Origin: Dehalococcoidales bacterium
GTDB taxonomy: Bacteria > Chloroflexota > Dehalococcoidia > Lucifugimonadales > Lucifugimonadaceae
NCBI GenBank assembly: GCA_009937255.1
Contig: JAACCT010000004.1
Span: 1 to 39,271, forward strand
Length of the DNA: 39,271 bases
Direction of reading: 5' to 3'
Position numbers and translations under genes: made by a program. The notes under the pieces are model-generated. The model ran no database searches, was not told the DNA's origin, and was given only the letters and a program-made list of their open reading frames with translations. Each line of letters begins with the position of its first letter. Within the stretch, counting starts at the first letter, position 1. This document shows positions 17,273 through 26,246 of the stretch, in pieces.

Positions 17273-18364
17273 ATGTTTACTAATTATAAAATAAAAAATA
17301 TTGAATCAATTGAAACTCCAGAACACCTGATTTTTGAAGATAAAGTTATTAATAATATAAATTCGATTATATCTTTGGTAGGAGATAAAAAGAGAATAGT
17401 ACCTCATGCAAAAACTCATAAATCAAAAGATACTTTAAAAATTCTAATCGATCATGGGATTACTAGGCATAAAACATCTACTATTAAAGAATTAGAAACA
17501 CTTGCTGAATGCAAACCTGAAGAATTGATTTTGGCATATCCTATAGCCTCAAAAATAAAAGCAAAGAGATTAGAAAAAATAGTTAAAAAATTTCCTCAAA
17601 CAAAATTCTCTACAATTGTTTCAAATAACTTTCATTTTGATTTAATCAAGGATATTAGTAATCTAAATGGAATATATATTGATCTTGATACTGGCATGAA
17701 TAGAACGGGTATTTTAGAAGAAAAAGTAGATGAACTATTAGAGTATGTGGTTTCTGAAAAAAAGCAAAAAATTAATGGTATACATGCTTATGATGGACAA
17801 ACCTATGGAGTTACAAGTATTGAAGACAGAGTTATTGATACTAAAAAATCATTATCTGCAATTAGAAATGTAGAAAAATTAATGAAAGAAAAATTCTCTA
17901 TTATTCCTGAAATAATTGTTGGAGGTTCTTGGTCTTTTCATTTCTATATTGATGAAAAAGATATAAAACTTTCTCCAGGAACCTGGATATATTGGGATGC
18001 AAGCAATATAAGACAAAAAGAATTGAATTTTGAAATTGCTGGAGTAGTTCTTGGACAAGTTATAGATCATAATATTGAGAATGAAACAGTAACAATTGAT
18101 ATAGGTGCTAAAGCAATATCAAGCGATCCTCTTACTGAGAGCAGATTACAGTTAGTAGATAAACCAAATGCAAAATTAGTTCATCAAAATGAAGAACATG
18201 GAATAATTAAATTAAATGGTGAAAAATTAAAACTAGGTGACTATGTATTAGCTCAGCCTGGACATGCTTGTACATTAACTCCGAAGTATAATAGAGCACT
18301 AAAAATAGATAAAAATGGTGATGTATCAGGATTAATAACTCCTCACGCACGTGACAGAGTATAA
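17273..18364 (+). CDS. Fold-type III PLP enzyme, D-threonine aldolase / D-serine dehydratase-like
   Basis: This 363-aa enzyme has an alanine-racemase-like barrel with PLP lysine in VPHAKTHK (K47) and the C-terminal metal-binding segment PGHACTLTPKYN (H331, C333), which defines the DSD1/D-threonine aldolase group. These enzymes cleave or dehydrate D-3-hydroxyamino acids using PLP and a divalent metal. Aldolase and dehydratase activities cannot be separated from sequence. ATG 17273 lacks a clear Shine-Dalgarno but the homologous region begins close behind it. It is divergent from the dehydrogenase gene across a 141-bp AT-rich gap in which I find no convincing promoter. Confidence 0.8.
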   Translation: MFTNYKIKNIESIETPEHLIFEDKVINNINSIISLVGDKKRIVPHAKTHKSKDTLKILIDHGITRHKTSTIKELETLAECKPEELILAYPIASKIKAKRLEKIVKKFPQTKFSTIVSNNFHFDLIKDISNLNGIYIDLDTGMNRTGILEEKVDELLEYVVSEKKQKINGIHAYDGQTYGVTSIEDRVIDTKKSLSAIRNVEKLMKEKFSIIPEIIVGGSWSFHFYIDEKDIKLSPGTWIYWDASNIRQKELNFEIAGVVLGQVIDHNIENETVTIDIGAKAISSDPLTESRLQLVDKPNAKLVHQNEEHGIIKLNGEKLKLGDYVLAQPGHACTLTPKYNRALKIDKNGDVSGLITPHARDRV

Positions 18365-18432
18365 AATATAATTCATAAGGTATTCAAAAAAACCTATAAA
18401 TATTTGTAATTTTATTTATTATTATTTTTATT

Positions 18433-20045
18433 ATGGATAAAAAGCAATTAGAAACAATAAATTTAGATGTCTTAATTGTGGGTGCTGGATTTGCAGGTAT
18501 GTATATTCTGCATAAATTAAGAAAGCTTAAATTAAATGTATTAGTTTTAGAAAAAGCATCTGATGTAGGTGGAACCTGGTATTGGAATAGATATCCAGGT
18601 GCTAGATGCGACATTGAAAGCTTAGAATATAGTTATTCTTTTTCAGAAGACTTACAGCAAGAATGGGATTGGTCTCATAGGTATTCTGATCAATCAGAAA
18701 TATTAAAATATGCAAATTATGTAGCTGAGAAATTTAATTTAAAAAATAATATAAAATTTAATACTGAAGTAAAATCTGCCTCATATAAAAAAAATCTGAA
18801 AAAATGGAAAATTATTACTACATCAGGTAAAGAATATATATCTAATTTTTGTGTTATGGCTACAGGTACCTTATCTTCAATTAAAGAACCTGATTTCAAA
18901 GGATTGGATAACTTTAAAGGTGATTTTTATGTAACAGGTAGATGGCCTCATGAAGAAGTAGATTTTACTAATAAAAAAGTAGGAATAATTGGAACAGGTT
19001 CTTCAGGAGTTCAATCAATACCTGTAATAGCAAAGAAAGCAGATCACTTAACTGTTTTTCAAAGAAGTCCTAATTATTCTATACCAGCTAAAAATCGTCC
19101 TCTTTCTGATAAAGAAATTTTAGATACAAAATCAAATTATTCAGAAATTAGAAAAAAAGCTAGATATACTAGGGCAGGAATTGGTTATAACCAATTTGAA
19201 GAACAAAAGATATTGGATTTATCTTCTGAAGTAATTAATAAAGAACTGAATAAAAGATGGGAAATTGGTGGACAAGAAATTTTTACTGCAGGTTTTACAG
19301 ATGTAGGAGTTGATCAAAAGGCTAATGATAAAGCTGCTGAATTTGTTAAGGCTAAAATTAAAGAAATTGTTAAAGATAAAGATACTGCAGAATTACTTTC
19401 TCCTAAAGATACAATAGGTTGTAAAAGATTATGTGCAGATTCAGATTATTTTGAAACTTATAACCGTAGTAATGTTGATTTGATAGATATTAATTCAAGT
19501 CCAATAGAATTAATTACAGAAAACGGTTTAATTACCTCAAAGAAGAATTTTTATTTGATATTATAATTTTTGCTACTGGCTTTGATGCTATGACGGGAGC
19601 TCTATTATCTATCGATATTTTAGGTAAGGATAATATTAAATTATCAGAAAAATGGAAAGAAGGACCAAGATCATATTTAGGATTAAGTATTCAAGGGTTT
19701 CCTAATTTTTTTACTGTCACAGGGCCTAGAAGTCCTTCAGTACTGACAAATATGATGGTCGCAATAGAACAACACGTTGAATGGATTTATAATTGTATAA
19801 AATATTTATATGATATTGATAAAAAAGAAATTGAAGCTGATTTAGTAGCTGAAAATAACTGGATGGATCATGTAAGTGATGTTGCAACTGATACATTAAG
19901 AGATACTTGTAATTCTTGGTATGTTGGAGCTAATGTACCTGGAAAGAAAAGAGTATTTATGCCCTATGTAGGTGGATTTGGAAACTATAGAAAAAAATGT
20001 GATGAAATTGCAATGAAAAAATATTTAGGTTTCTCAATTTCTTAA
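18433..20045 (+). pseudogene. Flavin-containing Baeyer-Villiger-type monooxygenase, frameshifted
   Basis: Frame one (18433-19566) encodes FAD motif GAGFAG (17-22), GTWYWNRYPGARCD (47-60) and NADPH motif GTGSSG (187-192). It then runs into a stop, while DIIIFATGFDAMTGAL, the expected next block, continues in the -1 frame to 20045. Adding one T to the five-T run at 19548-19552 would restore a 537-aa protein of normal length. The family fingerprint FxGxxxHxxxWP reads FKGDFYVTGRWP (161-172), so Val167 stands where His is expected. That change is separate from the frameshift. Substrate unknown. Its stop shares TTAA with the convergent hydrolase stop. Confidence 0.8.
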
Positions 20046-20947
20046 TTTAAAAATCTTTTTACATCCATCATGCATTTATTTGCATTAGTAATTTTTCCAA
20101 TATTGACATTAAAACCGTGTAGAGCTCCATCATATATTTTCAGGGTGACATTATTTTTTTCTTTTATTAATCCATAATATTCAATGGCTTCAGATTTTAA
20201 TATGTCGCATTCTGCAACTGCAATAAATGTTTTTGGTAGATCAGTTATATCTTTATCTTTATTTAGAGCTGAATATTTATTGACTTCATTATCGATATAT
20301 TGATCCCAAAACCATTCCATTACTTTCTTTGTTAGACCAAATCCTTCATTAAATTCTTTATAAGAGTCTGTCTCAAAGTTATTATTTGTTACAGGACAAA
20401 ATAAGATTTGAGATTTAATTATATTTTTTTTTGTTTCACTAACTAACATAGATACAGCTGCAGCTAGGTTTCCACCAGCTGAAGTGCCGCAAATAGATAT
20501 ATTGTTTTTATCAATTCCAAATTCTTTATGATTTTCGTATAAGTAAATTAAAGATTTGTAGCAATCTTGTAAAGGTATTGGAAATTTATTCTCTGGTGAA
20601 AGTCTATAATCTATAGATATAACTTTTCTTCCTGATAATTTAGATAATTCACGACACATTTGATCATCTGCGTCTAAGTCTCCTAAGACCCATCCTCCTC
20701 CATGAAAATTTACTAGTAAAGGTTGTATTGAATCATCTGAATTTGAAAAAATACGTATATTTATTTCTGTATTATTTACAAATATTTTTTTCTCTTCAAC
20801 ATATTTAATTTCAACTTCTGGTAGAGGATTTAATTCTTTATCTTTTGTAAATTGATTTCTTGCTTCTTCTATAGAAATTTCATATATAGGTTTTTTATTA
20901 AGAGATTCTGCCTCTTTTAATTGCAATATTGATTCTTCATTTAACAT
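20042..20947 (-). CDS. Alpha/beta hydrolase, hormone-sensitive-lipase family esterase
   Basis: This 301-aa enzyme has the oxyanion motif HGGGW (82-86), nucleophile elbow GTSAGG with Ser156, and C-terminal Asp (VAECDIL) and His (LHGFN) completing a triad. The family cleaves short-chain esters or lactones. There is no signal peptide. Its ATG lies within the last codons of the upstream small gene (11-nt overlap), so the two are coupled. It converges with the monooxygenase gene: if that enzyme makes esters or lactones, this hydrolase could process them, though this is inference from position only. Confidence 0.85.
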   Translation of the reverse strand: MLNEESILQLKEAESLNKKPIYEISIEEARNQFTKDKELNPLPEVEIKYVEEKKIFVNNTEINIRIFSNSDDSIQPLLVNFHGGGWVLGDLDADDQMCRELSKLSGRKVISIDYRLSPENKFPIPLQDCYKSLIYLYENHKEFGIDKNNISICGTSAGGNLAAAVSMLVSETKKNIIKSQILFCPVTNNNFETDSYKEFNEGFGLTKKVMEWFWDQYIDNEVNKYSALNKDKDITDLPKTFIAVAECDILKSEAIEYYGLIKEKNNVTLKIYDGALHGFNVNIGKITNANKCMMDVKRFLN

Positions 20948-21185
20948 AATTTAAATTTTCTTTCATATATTTTGAAATTTTTTCTAACATATCATTTTCG
21001 TCTAAAAATGATATGTTATCTAACTTTATAAGGCTTTTATCTGGGAACATTCTTCTAAACATAGCTTCAGAATTTTTTTTCATTTCTTCAATATTTTTTG
21101 AAACATAATCTCCTAAGACAGATAGTCTAATTACTTCGTACCCTTTTGAAAACTCAAACAATATATATTCTTTTTCTTGATTCAT
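20937..21185 (-). CDS. Hypothetical small protein coupled to the esterase gene
   Basis: An 82-aa acidic/basic protein starting MNQEKEYILFEFSKGYEVIR and ending with a helical, Lys/Glu-rich section (DENDMLEKISKYMKENL). I do not recognise it. I start at ATG 21185: an upstream in-frame TTG at 21257 would run through a hairpin and a divergent promoter. The N-terminal part looks like beta strands (YILFEFSKGYEVIRLSVLG), perhaps a small sensor or adaptor. The 3' end overlaps the esterase start, so it is likely co-expressed and may affect that enzyme. Confidence 0.6.
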   Translation of the reverse strand: MNQEKEYILFEFSKGYEVIRLSVLGDYVSKNIEEMKKNSEAMFRRMFPDKSLIKLDNISFLDENDMLEKISKYMKENLNYVK

Positions 21186-21213
21186 AAGAATATAATACAA
21201 TAAGACAGTTATT

Positions 21214-21242
21214 TTGACTGAACATTTGGGAAATAATATTAT
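21214..21242 (+). promoter_or_regulatory. Sigma-70-type promoter
   Basis: TTGACT (21214-21219) and TATTAT (21237-21242) are 17 bp apart. The predicted start lies about at 21249, the first base of the inverted repeat that follows, so the transcript would begin with that hairpin. Confidence 0.55.
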
Positions 21243-21248
21243 TTTATT

Positions 21249-21297
21249 AATCCTCAAGTGTTTGCCCCTCAGTAAAATATCTTGAGGATTTCTTTTT
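21249..21297 (+). terminator. Leader hairpin with T run in front of the MFS gene
   Basis: AATCCTCAAG (21249-21258) and CTTGAGGATT (21281-21290) form a perfect 10-bp stem with a 22-nt loop, followed by TCTTTTTTT. Both neighbouring genes point away from it, so it terminates neither. Together with the promoter just upstream it would make a transcript of about 50 nt, or act as an attenuator for the MFS gene. The loop contains TTTGCCCCTC, which could pair elsewhere. Confidence 0.55.
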
Positions 21298-21329
21298 TTA
21301 CTTTACACAAGGTTTATAGTGGTTTTCAT

Positions 21330-22520
21330 TTGATTAATTTTTTCAAACATAATTCTTTTTTTCTTTCTAAAAATTTTCAAGCTTTAACTTTTTCAAATTC
21401 TATTTTTTTATATTCTGCTCATTTAAGGGTTTTATTGTTTAGTTGGCTGGCATACGAAATTACGCAAAAAGATATCTGGGTAGGAATTGTACTAGGTGTA
21501 GGGGGAAGTCAAATTTTTATCTCATCATATTTAGGATCTTATTTGTCAGAAAAATATAATATTAATAAAATTTTATTTTATTCTTATTTATCATTTTTAA
21601 TTATTTTGGTTTTATTTATATTTATTAATTATGAAGATATTTATGTATTACTATTTTTTAGTATTTTATTTGGAGCAATTCCAGGTTTATTACAACCAGC
21701 TTTTCAAACTCTTTTAATTAATACTAACGATAAATCTAACTTTTCAAAAATAAATTCATATAGATATCTGATTATATTTTTTGGAGAAATGGTTAATCCT
21801 ATTATTTTTGCTTTTTTGATTTCTAGATTTGATATAGATTATGTAATATTTTTTGCCGCGTTGTTATTATTTTTTAGCCTTATATTATTATTATTTCATC
21901 CAGCAGATTCTCAAGTAAAAAGAAAAAAAGAAGATAATAAATTTGTATCTTACTCTTTTATTTTGAAAAATAAACCCGTCATTTTTTGGGGTGTAATTAT
22001 TGCAGCAGGACAAAATATATTTGGAGTCACTTTTTTTGTACTATTACCAAATTTTGCTGATCAGTTGGGATTAGGAGCTAGTGGATTTGGAATTATGAAT
22101 GCCGCTCTTGGAGCAGGTATGTTTTTTGGTTCTTTATTATCAATGTTTACTGGAATTTATAAAAGTAAATTATTAATTTGGATTTTATGTACGATTGTTT
22201 GGGATATTGGGCAGGTTTCAGTGATATTCTCAGAAAATTATACTGTTTCATTATTTTTTCTTTTCTTTATGGGGTTTAGTGGAGCTTATTGGATGGTAAC
22301 TTCAACTTTGATTTTTCAAGATCAAACAGAGAAAAATGATAGAAATAAAATTATGGGCCTTTATTCTTTGGTAATTTCTTTGTTTTTTATTGGATGGCTA
22401 ATTGGTGGTATCATTTCTGATATTACTAATCCTAGAATTGCTATAACTATCAGTGCATTATCAAGCTATCCTATATTTATAAGTGGTGTATTATTTTCTA
22501 AAAAATTAAGACAAGTTTAA
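21330..22520 (+). CDS. Major facilitator superfamily transporter
   Basis: This membrane protein of about 397 aa has some twelve hydrophobic segments and the MFS_3-like start FLSKNFQALTFSNSIFLYSA, followed by WLAYEITQKDIWVG. Substrate unknown; the family includes multidrug and metabolite exporters. No ATG is available near the N-terminus. TTG 21330 gives the usual short leader and follows AGTGG. A TTG at 21282 inside the hairpin is also in frame and would add 16 residues. The M20 hydrolase gene follows after 60 bp, so export or import of an amide substrate is possible but unproven. Confidence 0.75.
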   Translation: MINFFKHNSFFLSKNFQALTFSNSIFLYSAHLRVLLFSWLAYEITQKDIWVGIVLGVGGSQIFISSYLGSYLSEKYNINKILFYSYLSFLIILVLFIFINYEDIYVLLFFSILFGAIPGLLQPAFQTLLINTNDKSNFSKINSYRYLIIFFGEMVNPIIFAFLISRFDIDYVIFFAALLLFFSLILLLFHPADSQVKRKKEDNKFVSYSFILKNKPVIFWGVIIAAGQNIFGVTFFVLLPNFADQLGLGASGFGIMNAALGAGMFFGSLLSMFTGIYKSKLLIWILCTIVWDIGQVSVIFSENYTVSLFFLFFMGFSGAYWMVTSTLIFQDQTEKNDRNKIMGLYSLVISLFFIGWLIGGIISDITNPRIAITISALSSYPIFISGVLFSKKLRQV

Positions 22521-22545
22521 TTTGAAAACTTATGGTAAATAACAT

Positions 22546-22574
22546 CTCATTTTAGTAAGATCAAATAAAGTGAG
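22546..22574 (+). promoter_or_regulatory. Possible ribosome-binding-site-masking hairpin before the M20 hydrolase gene
   Basis: CTCATTTTA (22546-22554) can pair with TAAAGTGAG (22566-22574), 9 bp including one G-U, with an 11-nt loop. The 3' arm overlaps the Shine-Dalgarno GTGAGG just before ATG 22581, so folding would reduce translation. It may be chance in AT-rich DNA; the aapJ leader has a similar arrangement. Confidence 0.35.
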
Positions 22575-22580
22575 GTATAT

Positions 22581-23906
22581 ATGATTTCTAAAGAAGATCT
22601 AAAAATAAAAGTTTCTAAATTAATTGATGAAAAAAAAGATATTCCAATTGATTTATCTAAAGATGTTTTAAGTAATCCTGAAACTGGTTATAAAGAATTT
22701 AAAACAAGTGAAAAAGTAAAGAATATTTTTAAATCTTTTGATTTAAAGGTTAAGGAAGGAATAGCTATCACTGGATTGATTACAAAAATTCAAGGAGCTA
22801 ACCCTGGTCCTAATATAGCAATTATAGGTGAATTAGACGGATTGCCTGTTCCAGGTCATCCTTTTGCAGATAAAGAAACTCATGCTGCACATGCATGTGG
22901 GCATCATATTCAATTAGGCAATATGCTTGCAAGTCTAATAGGTTTAAATTCAAGTGAAATTTTAAATAATCTTAGTGGTTCTATTACTTTTATTGCAGTT
23001 CCAGCTGAAGAATATGTTGAAATAGAATGGAGAAGTTTACAAAGAGATCAAGGTAAATTTGAATTTCTTGGTGGTAAACAAGAGTTTGTAAAACTAGGAG
23101 CTTTTGATGATGTTGATATTTCAATGATGACTCATGCAAGAGGTAATTATGAAGGATTTGGATATGGTGGAACAGGAAATGGTTTAATTGCAAAATTTAT
23201 AGAATTTAAAGGGAAATCTTCACATGCTGGTGGAGATCCTCATCTAGGTATAAATGCTTTGAATGCAGCTAACTTAGCATTGATGGGAATTCATGCTAAT
23301 AGAGAAACATTTATTGATGAAGATCACGTAAGAGTCCACCCAATAATTACTAAAGGTGGTTTCGTTGTAAATCAAGTTCCAGAAATTGTTACTATGGAAA
23401 CTTTTGTAAGAGGTGCATCAATAGAAGCCATACAAAAATCAAACTTAAAAGTTGATAATGCATTAAGAGCAGGTGCCATGGCAGTAGGAGCTGAGGTAAA
23501 AATAACTACTTTGCCAGGATATTTTCCTCTTTTCCATGATAAAAACTTAACAAATTTATATGTTGAAAATCTTAATAAATCAAATCATAGAAATGAAGAA
23601 ATTCCACATGGAGGAGGTTCAACTGATATGGGAGATTTAGCACATATTATGCCAGTAATTCATCCATATGTAGGTGGAGCTACTGAAGCATCAGCTCATA
23701 CAGCTGGGTTTTTAGTTGAAGATTATGAATTAAGTGTTATTGAAGCAGGAAAAATGATGGCACATACAGTAATTGATTTACTTATGGACGATGCTACTGA
23801 AGCAAAAAAAATAATAAAAGAACATAGGCCAGTATATTCAACTGAGGAATACTTAAAGCTAATGAGAAGTTTTAGTAATGTAGAGGTTTCAAATTACAAT
23901 ATTTAA
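22581..23906 (+). CDS. M20 family metallo-amidohydrolase (AbgB/aminoacylase-like)
   Basis: This 441-aa cytoplasmic zinc enzyme belongs to the M20D group, which removes acyl or aminobenzoyl groups from amino acids or cleaves dipeptides. The first zinc motif is HAAHACGHH (101-109), the catalytic glutamate lies in VPAEEYVE, and a lid domain with KGKSSHAGGDPHLGINALNA is present. The C-terminal GGGSTDMGDLAHIMP and ASAHTAGF blocks closely resemble AbgB-type enzymes. GTGAGG precedes ATG. It is followed after 13 bp by an acetamidase/formamidase gene, so both may act on amide-bound nitrogen. Confidence 0.85.
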   Translation: MISKEDLKIKVSKLIDEKKDIPIDLSKDVLSNPETGYKEFKTSEKVKNIFKSFDLKVKEGIAITGLITKIQGANPGPNIAIIGELDGLPVPGHPFADKETHAAHACGHHIQLGNMLASLIGLNSSEILNNLSGSITFIAVPAEEYVEIEWRSLQRDQGKFEFLGGKQEFVKLGAFDDVDISMMTHARGNYEGFGYGGTGNGLIAKFIEFKGKSSHAGGDPHLGINALNAANLALMGIHANRETFIDEDHVRVHPIITKGGFVVNQVPEIVTMETFVRGASIEAIQKSNLKVDNALRAGAMAVGAEVKITTLPGYFPLFHDKNLTNLYVENLNKSNHRNEEIPHGGGSTDMGDLAHIMPVIHPYVGGATEASAHTAGFLVEDYELSVIEAGKMMAHTVIDLLMDDATEAKKIIKEHRPVYSTEEYLKLMRSFSNVEVSNYNI

Positions 23907-23919
23907 AATAAAAAATTAA

Positions 23920-24843
23920 ATGAAAAAAATATCAAAAGAAATTTTATATAGAGAGCATTCGCCAAAAAATAAAATAACAGACAAAGTTAATCAAAATGAA
24001 TGGTTTCAAGTAGAAACACAAATGAATAGAGGCCCAGATTCAAATTTAGTTGATCAATCTTTAGTAGATATCTTTAATAAATATAGAGATGATTCCATGC
24101 CTGATGATAGAGGAAATCCTTCATCAGGTTGTATTTGGGTAAATAATTCAAATAAAGGAGAAATTTTAAATATAGAAATTGGTGATATAGAAACTCATGA
24201 AATTGGATATACAAAATATAGAGGATCTACAGGAGCTTTTCCTTCATATATAGAATCATCTATAATTGGAGAAGTATTTAAGGTAGTTCAAATTATTGAT
24301 AAACAAATAGTTTGGAATGACGATCTTTCAATACCAATCAAACCTATGATTGGTATGGTAGGTTTAGCTCCTAAGCATGAAGCAAGATCGAATTCTTGGG
24401 CAGGAGATTGGGGAGGAAATTTTGATATACAAGAAATTACTACAGGAGCAACTGTTCAAATACCTATAAATCATGATGGATCTTTACTTCATATTGGTGA
24501 TATGCATGCTATTCAAGGTGATGGTGAAATATCTGGAGGAGGAGGAATTGAAACAGGAGGAACGGTTCTTATTAAATGTCATTCATCATTACGCCCCTTA
24601 GGCATGAAATGGCCGAGAATAATAAACGATGATTATATTATGACAACAGCACAAGCTAGACCAGCTGAAGATGGGTTTAGAATTGGTTTGTCAGAAATGC
24701 TTTTGTGGTTAGAAAATGATTATGGTATTGATAAAAAAGAAGGTTTTATGTTGTTAGCTCAAGTTTTAGAAGCAAGAGTAACACAATTTGTTAATCCAAC
24801 TTATACATATTTATTAAAATTAAATAAGAAGTATATTTATTAA
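23920..24843 (+). CDS. Acetamidase/formamidase family amide hydrolase
   Basis: This 307-aa protein matches the FmdA/AmdA family, metal-dependent enzymes releasing ammonia from short amides such as formamide. Visible family blocks are GMVGLAPKHE, GDWGGNFDIQEITTG, VQIPINHDGSLLHIGDMHA and IQGDGEISGGGGIETGG, the last holding the conserved GDGE. It lies 13 bp after the M20 hydrolase gene and likely shares its transcript. Substrate may be formamide, acetamide or a related amide. The stop lies 6 bp from the convergent coiled-coil gene. Confidence 0.87.
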   Translation: MKKISKEILYREHSPKNKITDKVNQNEWFQVETQMNRGPDSNLVDQSLVDIFNKYRDDSMPDDRGNPSSGCIWVNNSNKGEILNIEIGDIETHEIGYTKYRGSTGAFPSYIESSIIGEVFKVVQIIDKQIVWNDDLSIPIKPMIGMVGLAPKHEARSNSWAGDWGGNFDIQEITTGATVQIPINHDGSLLHIGDMHAIQGDGEISGGGGIETGGTVLIKCHSSLRPLGMKWPRIINDDYIMTTAQARPAEDGFRIGLSEMLLWLENDYGIDKKEGFMLLAQVLEARVTQFVNPTYTYLLKLNKKYIY

Positions 24844-24849
24844 ATATTA

Positions 24850-25254
24850 TTATTCACTTCGCTCTATTTCTAATCTCTTTAATTCTAAATCCATTCTTTT
24901 GAGCTCTAAAAATGAATCATTTTCTATCTGCTTTTTATCTGACTTAAGCTCTTTCAATAAAAACTCTAAGTTATTTTCATTTAATAATTTAATTTTAGAA
25001 TCAATTTTTTCAATTTCATATTGTAATTCTCTTTCTTTAAATTCCTTTTCTAGTTCCAATTCTGCTTGGAAAATTTCATTATGTCTTTGAAAATCTAAAG
25101 GTCTGATGTCTCTTGAAATCATAGGAGGTTCTATAAATGGATCTCTTTTATTTGAATCATTTTCTTTAAAAAAATCTATACTAATTAATATTGATGAGTA
25201 TAAAGAAATTATTAAAATGGTAAATGAAGCTATAATTATTGATATCTTGAACAT
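24850..25254 (-). CDS. Hypothetical membrane-anchored coiled-coil protein
   Basis: This 134-aa protein has one N-terminal membrane helix (residues about 4-28, rich in Ile, Ser and Leu), a short Pro-containing linker (RDPFIEPPMISRDIRP) and then a long Glu/Lys helix from about 55 to the end with heptad-like spacing, as in LELEKEFKERELQYEIEKID. No enzyme motif is visible. It is flanked by convergent acetamidase and divergent glycerophosphodiesterase genes, so it is a single-gene unit. A structural or complex-organising role is plausible but unknown. Part of the low-complexity sequence gives a plus-strand shadow frame. Confidence 0.6.
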   Translation of the reverse strand: MFKISIIIASFTILIISLYSSILISIDFFKENDSNKRDPFIEPPMISRDIRPLDFQRHNEIFQAELELEKEFKERELQYEIEKIDSKIKLLNENNLEFLLKELKSDKKQIENDSFLELKRMDLELKRLEIERSE

Positions 25255-25318
25255 TACATAAATTTCTTTTTTATATTTTTTAATATATCAGTTTAAATAA
25301 TTATATTAATAAAAACAC

Positions 25319-26035
25319 ATGACATATTTTGTTGCACATAGAGGCTTATCTAGCAAAGCTCCAGAAAATACTTATAAAGCATTTGATTTAGCAATATTAA
25401 ATGGGAGTAAATATATAGAATTTGATGTTCAGCTAACTAAAGATAAAAAAGTTGTAATAATACATGACGAGACTATTGATAGAACAAGTAATGGTTCTGG
25501 AAAAGTTAAAAGTAAAACTCTTAAAGAATTATTAAGTTTAGATTTTGGTTCTTGGTTCTCAAATTTTTATAAAGGATGTAAAATACCTTTATTTTCAGAT
25601 GTTTTAGAAAAATATAAAAACATTAATTTTGTAGTAGAAATAAAAGGAAAAGAAGAAGAATTAGTTCAAGAAGTTTTAAGAATAATTTTATCTAACAATT
25701 ATTGGAAAAGTAAAATTTATACATCAGAAAATTTAACTCCAAATATAACTTTTTGTTCTTTCTTACCTGATCAAATAATATCTCTAAGAAAATTTTATAA
25801 AGATGTTTTTGTATGGTTTTTGGTTAAAAAGATTGATAATGATATTTTGAAATTTTCTAATGATTTAAATTTAGATGGTATTTCTCCTTACTATAAATTA
25901 ATTAATAAAAAAAATATGTTACTTATTAGAAATTACCACACAAGTTGTTGGGGGTTACAAAAACGAGAAGAGGTAAAACCTTTATTAGGACTAGGTATAG
26001 AAGGGGTTACTGTAGATTGGAGCTATCCTTTTTAG
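25319..26035 (+). CDS. Glycerophosphodiester phosphodiesterase family protein, copy 2
   Basis: This 238-aa enzyme has the full GDPD set: AHRGLSSKAPENT near the N-terminus, IEFDVQLTKDK, VIIHDETIDRTSNGSG and VEIKGK. The later Trp-containing WGLQKREE and GVTVDW blocks also fit. No signal peptide is present. It is shorter than the copy at 15378 and retains the typical DRTSNGSG sequence that copy 1 has lost (LLRTTGILG), so it is the more canonical of the two. ATG follows a gap with no Shine-Dalgarno. Confidence 0.87.
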   Translation: MTYFVAHRGLSSKAPENTYKAFDLAILNGSKYIEFDVQLTKDKKVVIIHDETIDRTSNGSGKVKSKTLKELLSLDFGSWFSNFYKGCKIPLFSDVLEKYKNINFVVEIKGKEEELVQEVLRIILSNNYWKSKIYTSENLTPNITFCSFLPDQIISLRKFYKDVFVWFLVKKIDNDILKFSNDLNLDGISPYYKLINKKNMLLIRNYHTSCWGLQKREEVKPLLGLGIEGVTVDWSYPF

Positions 26036-26246
26036 TGGTATGCTATTTAAGTTGACAATAATACTTGTACCTTAAAGTTTATTAAATATAATTTTCAATT
26101 ATTATAATTTATATAGCTTGGGCTATATTAGTTAGTAGAAATTTAATTTCTAATTAGTTTATAATTCTGCTATTTTCAATTGAACTGTATTAATTAATTA
26201 ATCGAAAAAGTTTTATAATTTATGAAGTTAACTTAATTAAAAAATC
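26036..26246. other. Intergenic stretch with two small hairpins upstream of the methyltransferase gene
   Basis: No gene is visible. ATATAGC (26111-26117) and GCTATAT (26122-26128) form a 7-bp stem with loop TTGG. A 17-nt palindrome TAGAAATTTAATTTCTA lies at 26136-26152. TTGACA at 26054-26059 could be a -35 element, but no good -10 sits at the proper distance. These may be regulatory sites for the methyltransferase gene; evidence is weak. Confidence 0.35.

Noticed and set aside
18384-18614. 76-codon minus-strand frame
   Set aside because: Antisense to the conserved FAD-binding start of the monooxygenase.
19540-19566. Programmed -1 ribosomal frameshift in the monooxygenase
   Set aside because: No canonical slippery heptamer in frame and no strong downstream structure; a missing T in a homopolymer explains it better.
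22990-23193. 67-codon minus-strand frame
   Set aside because: Antisense to the M20 hydrolase core; composition reflects the opposite strand.
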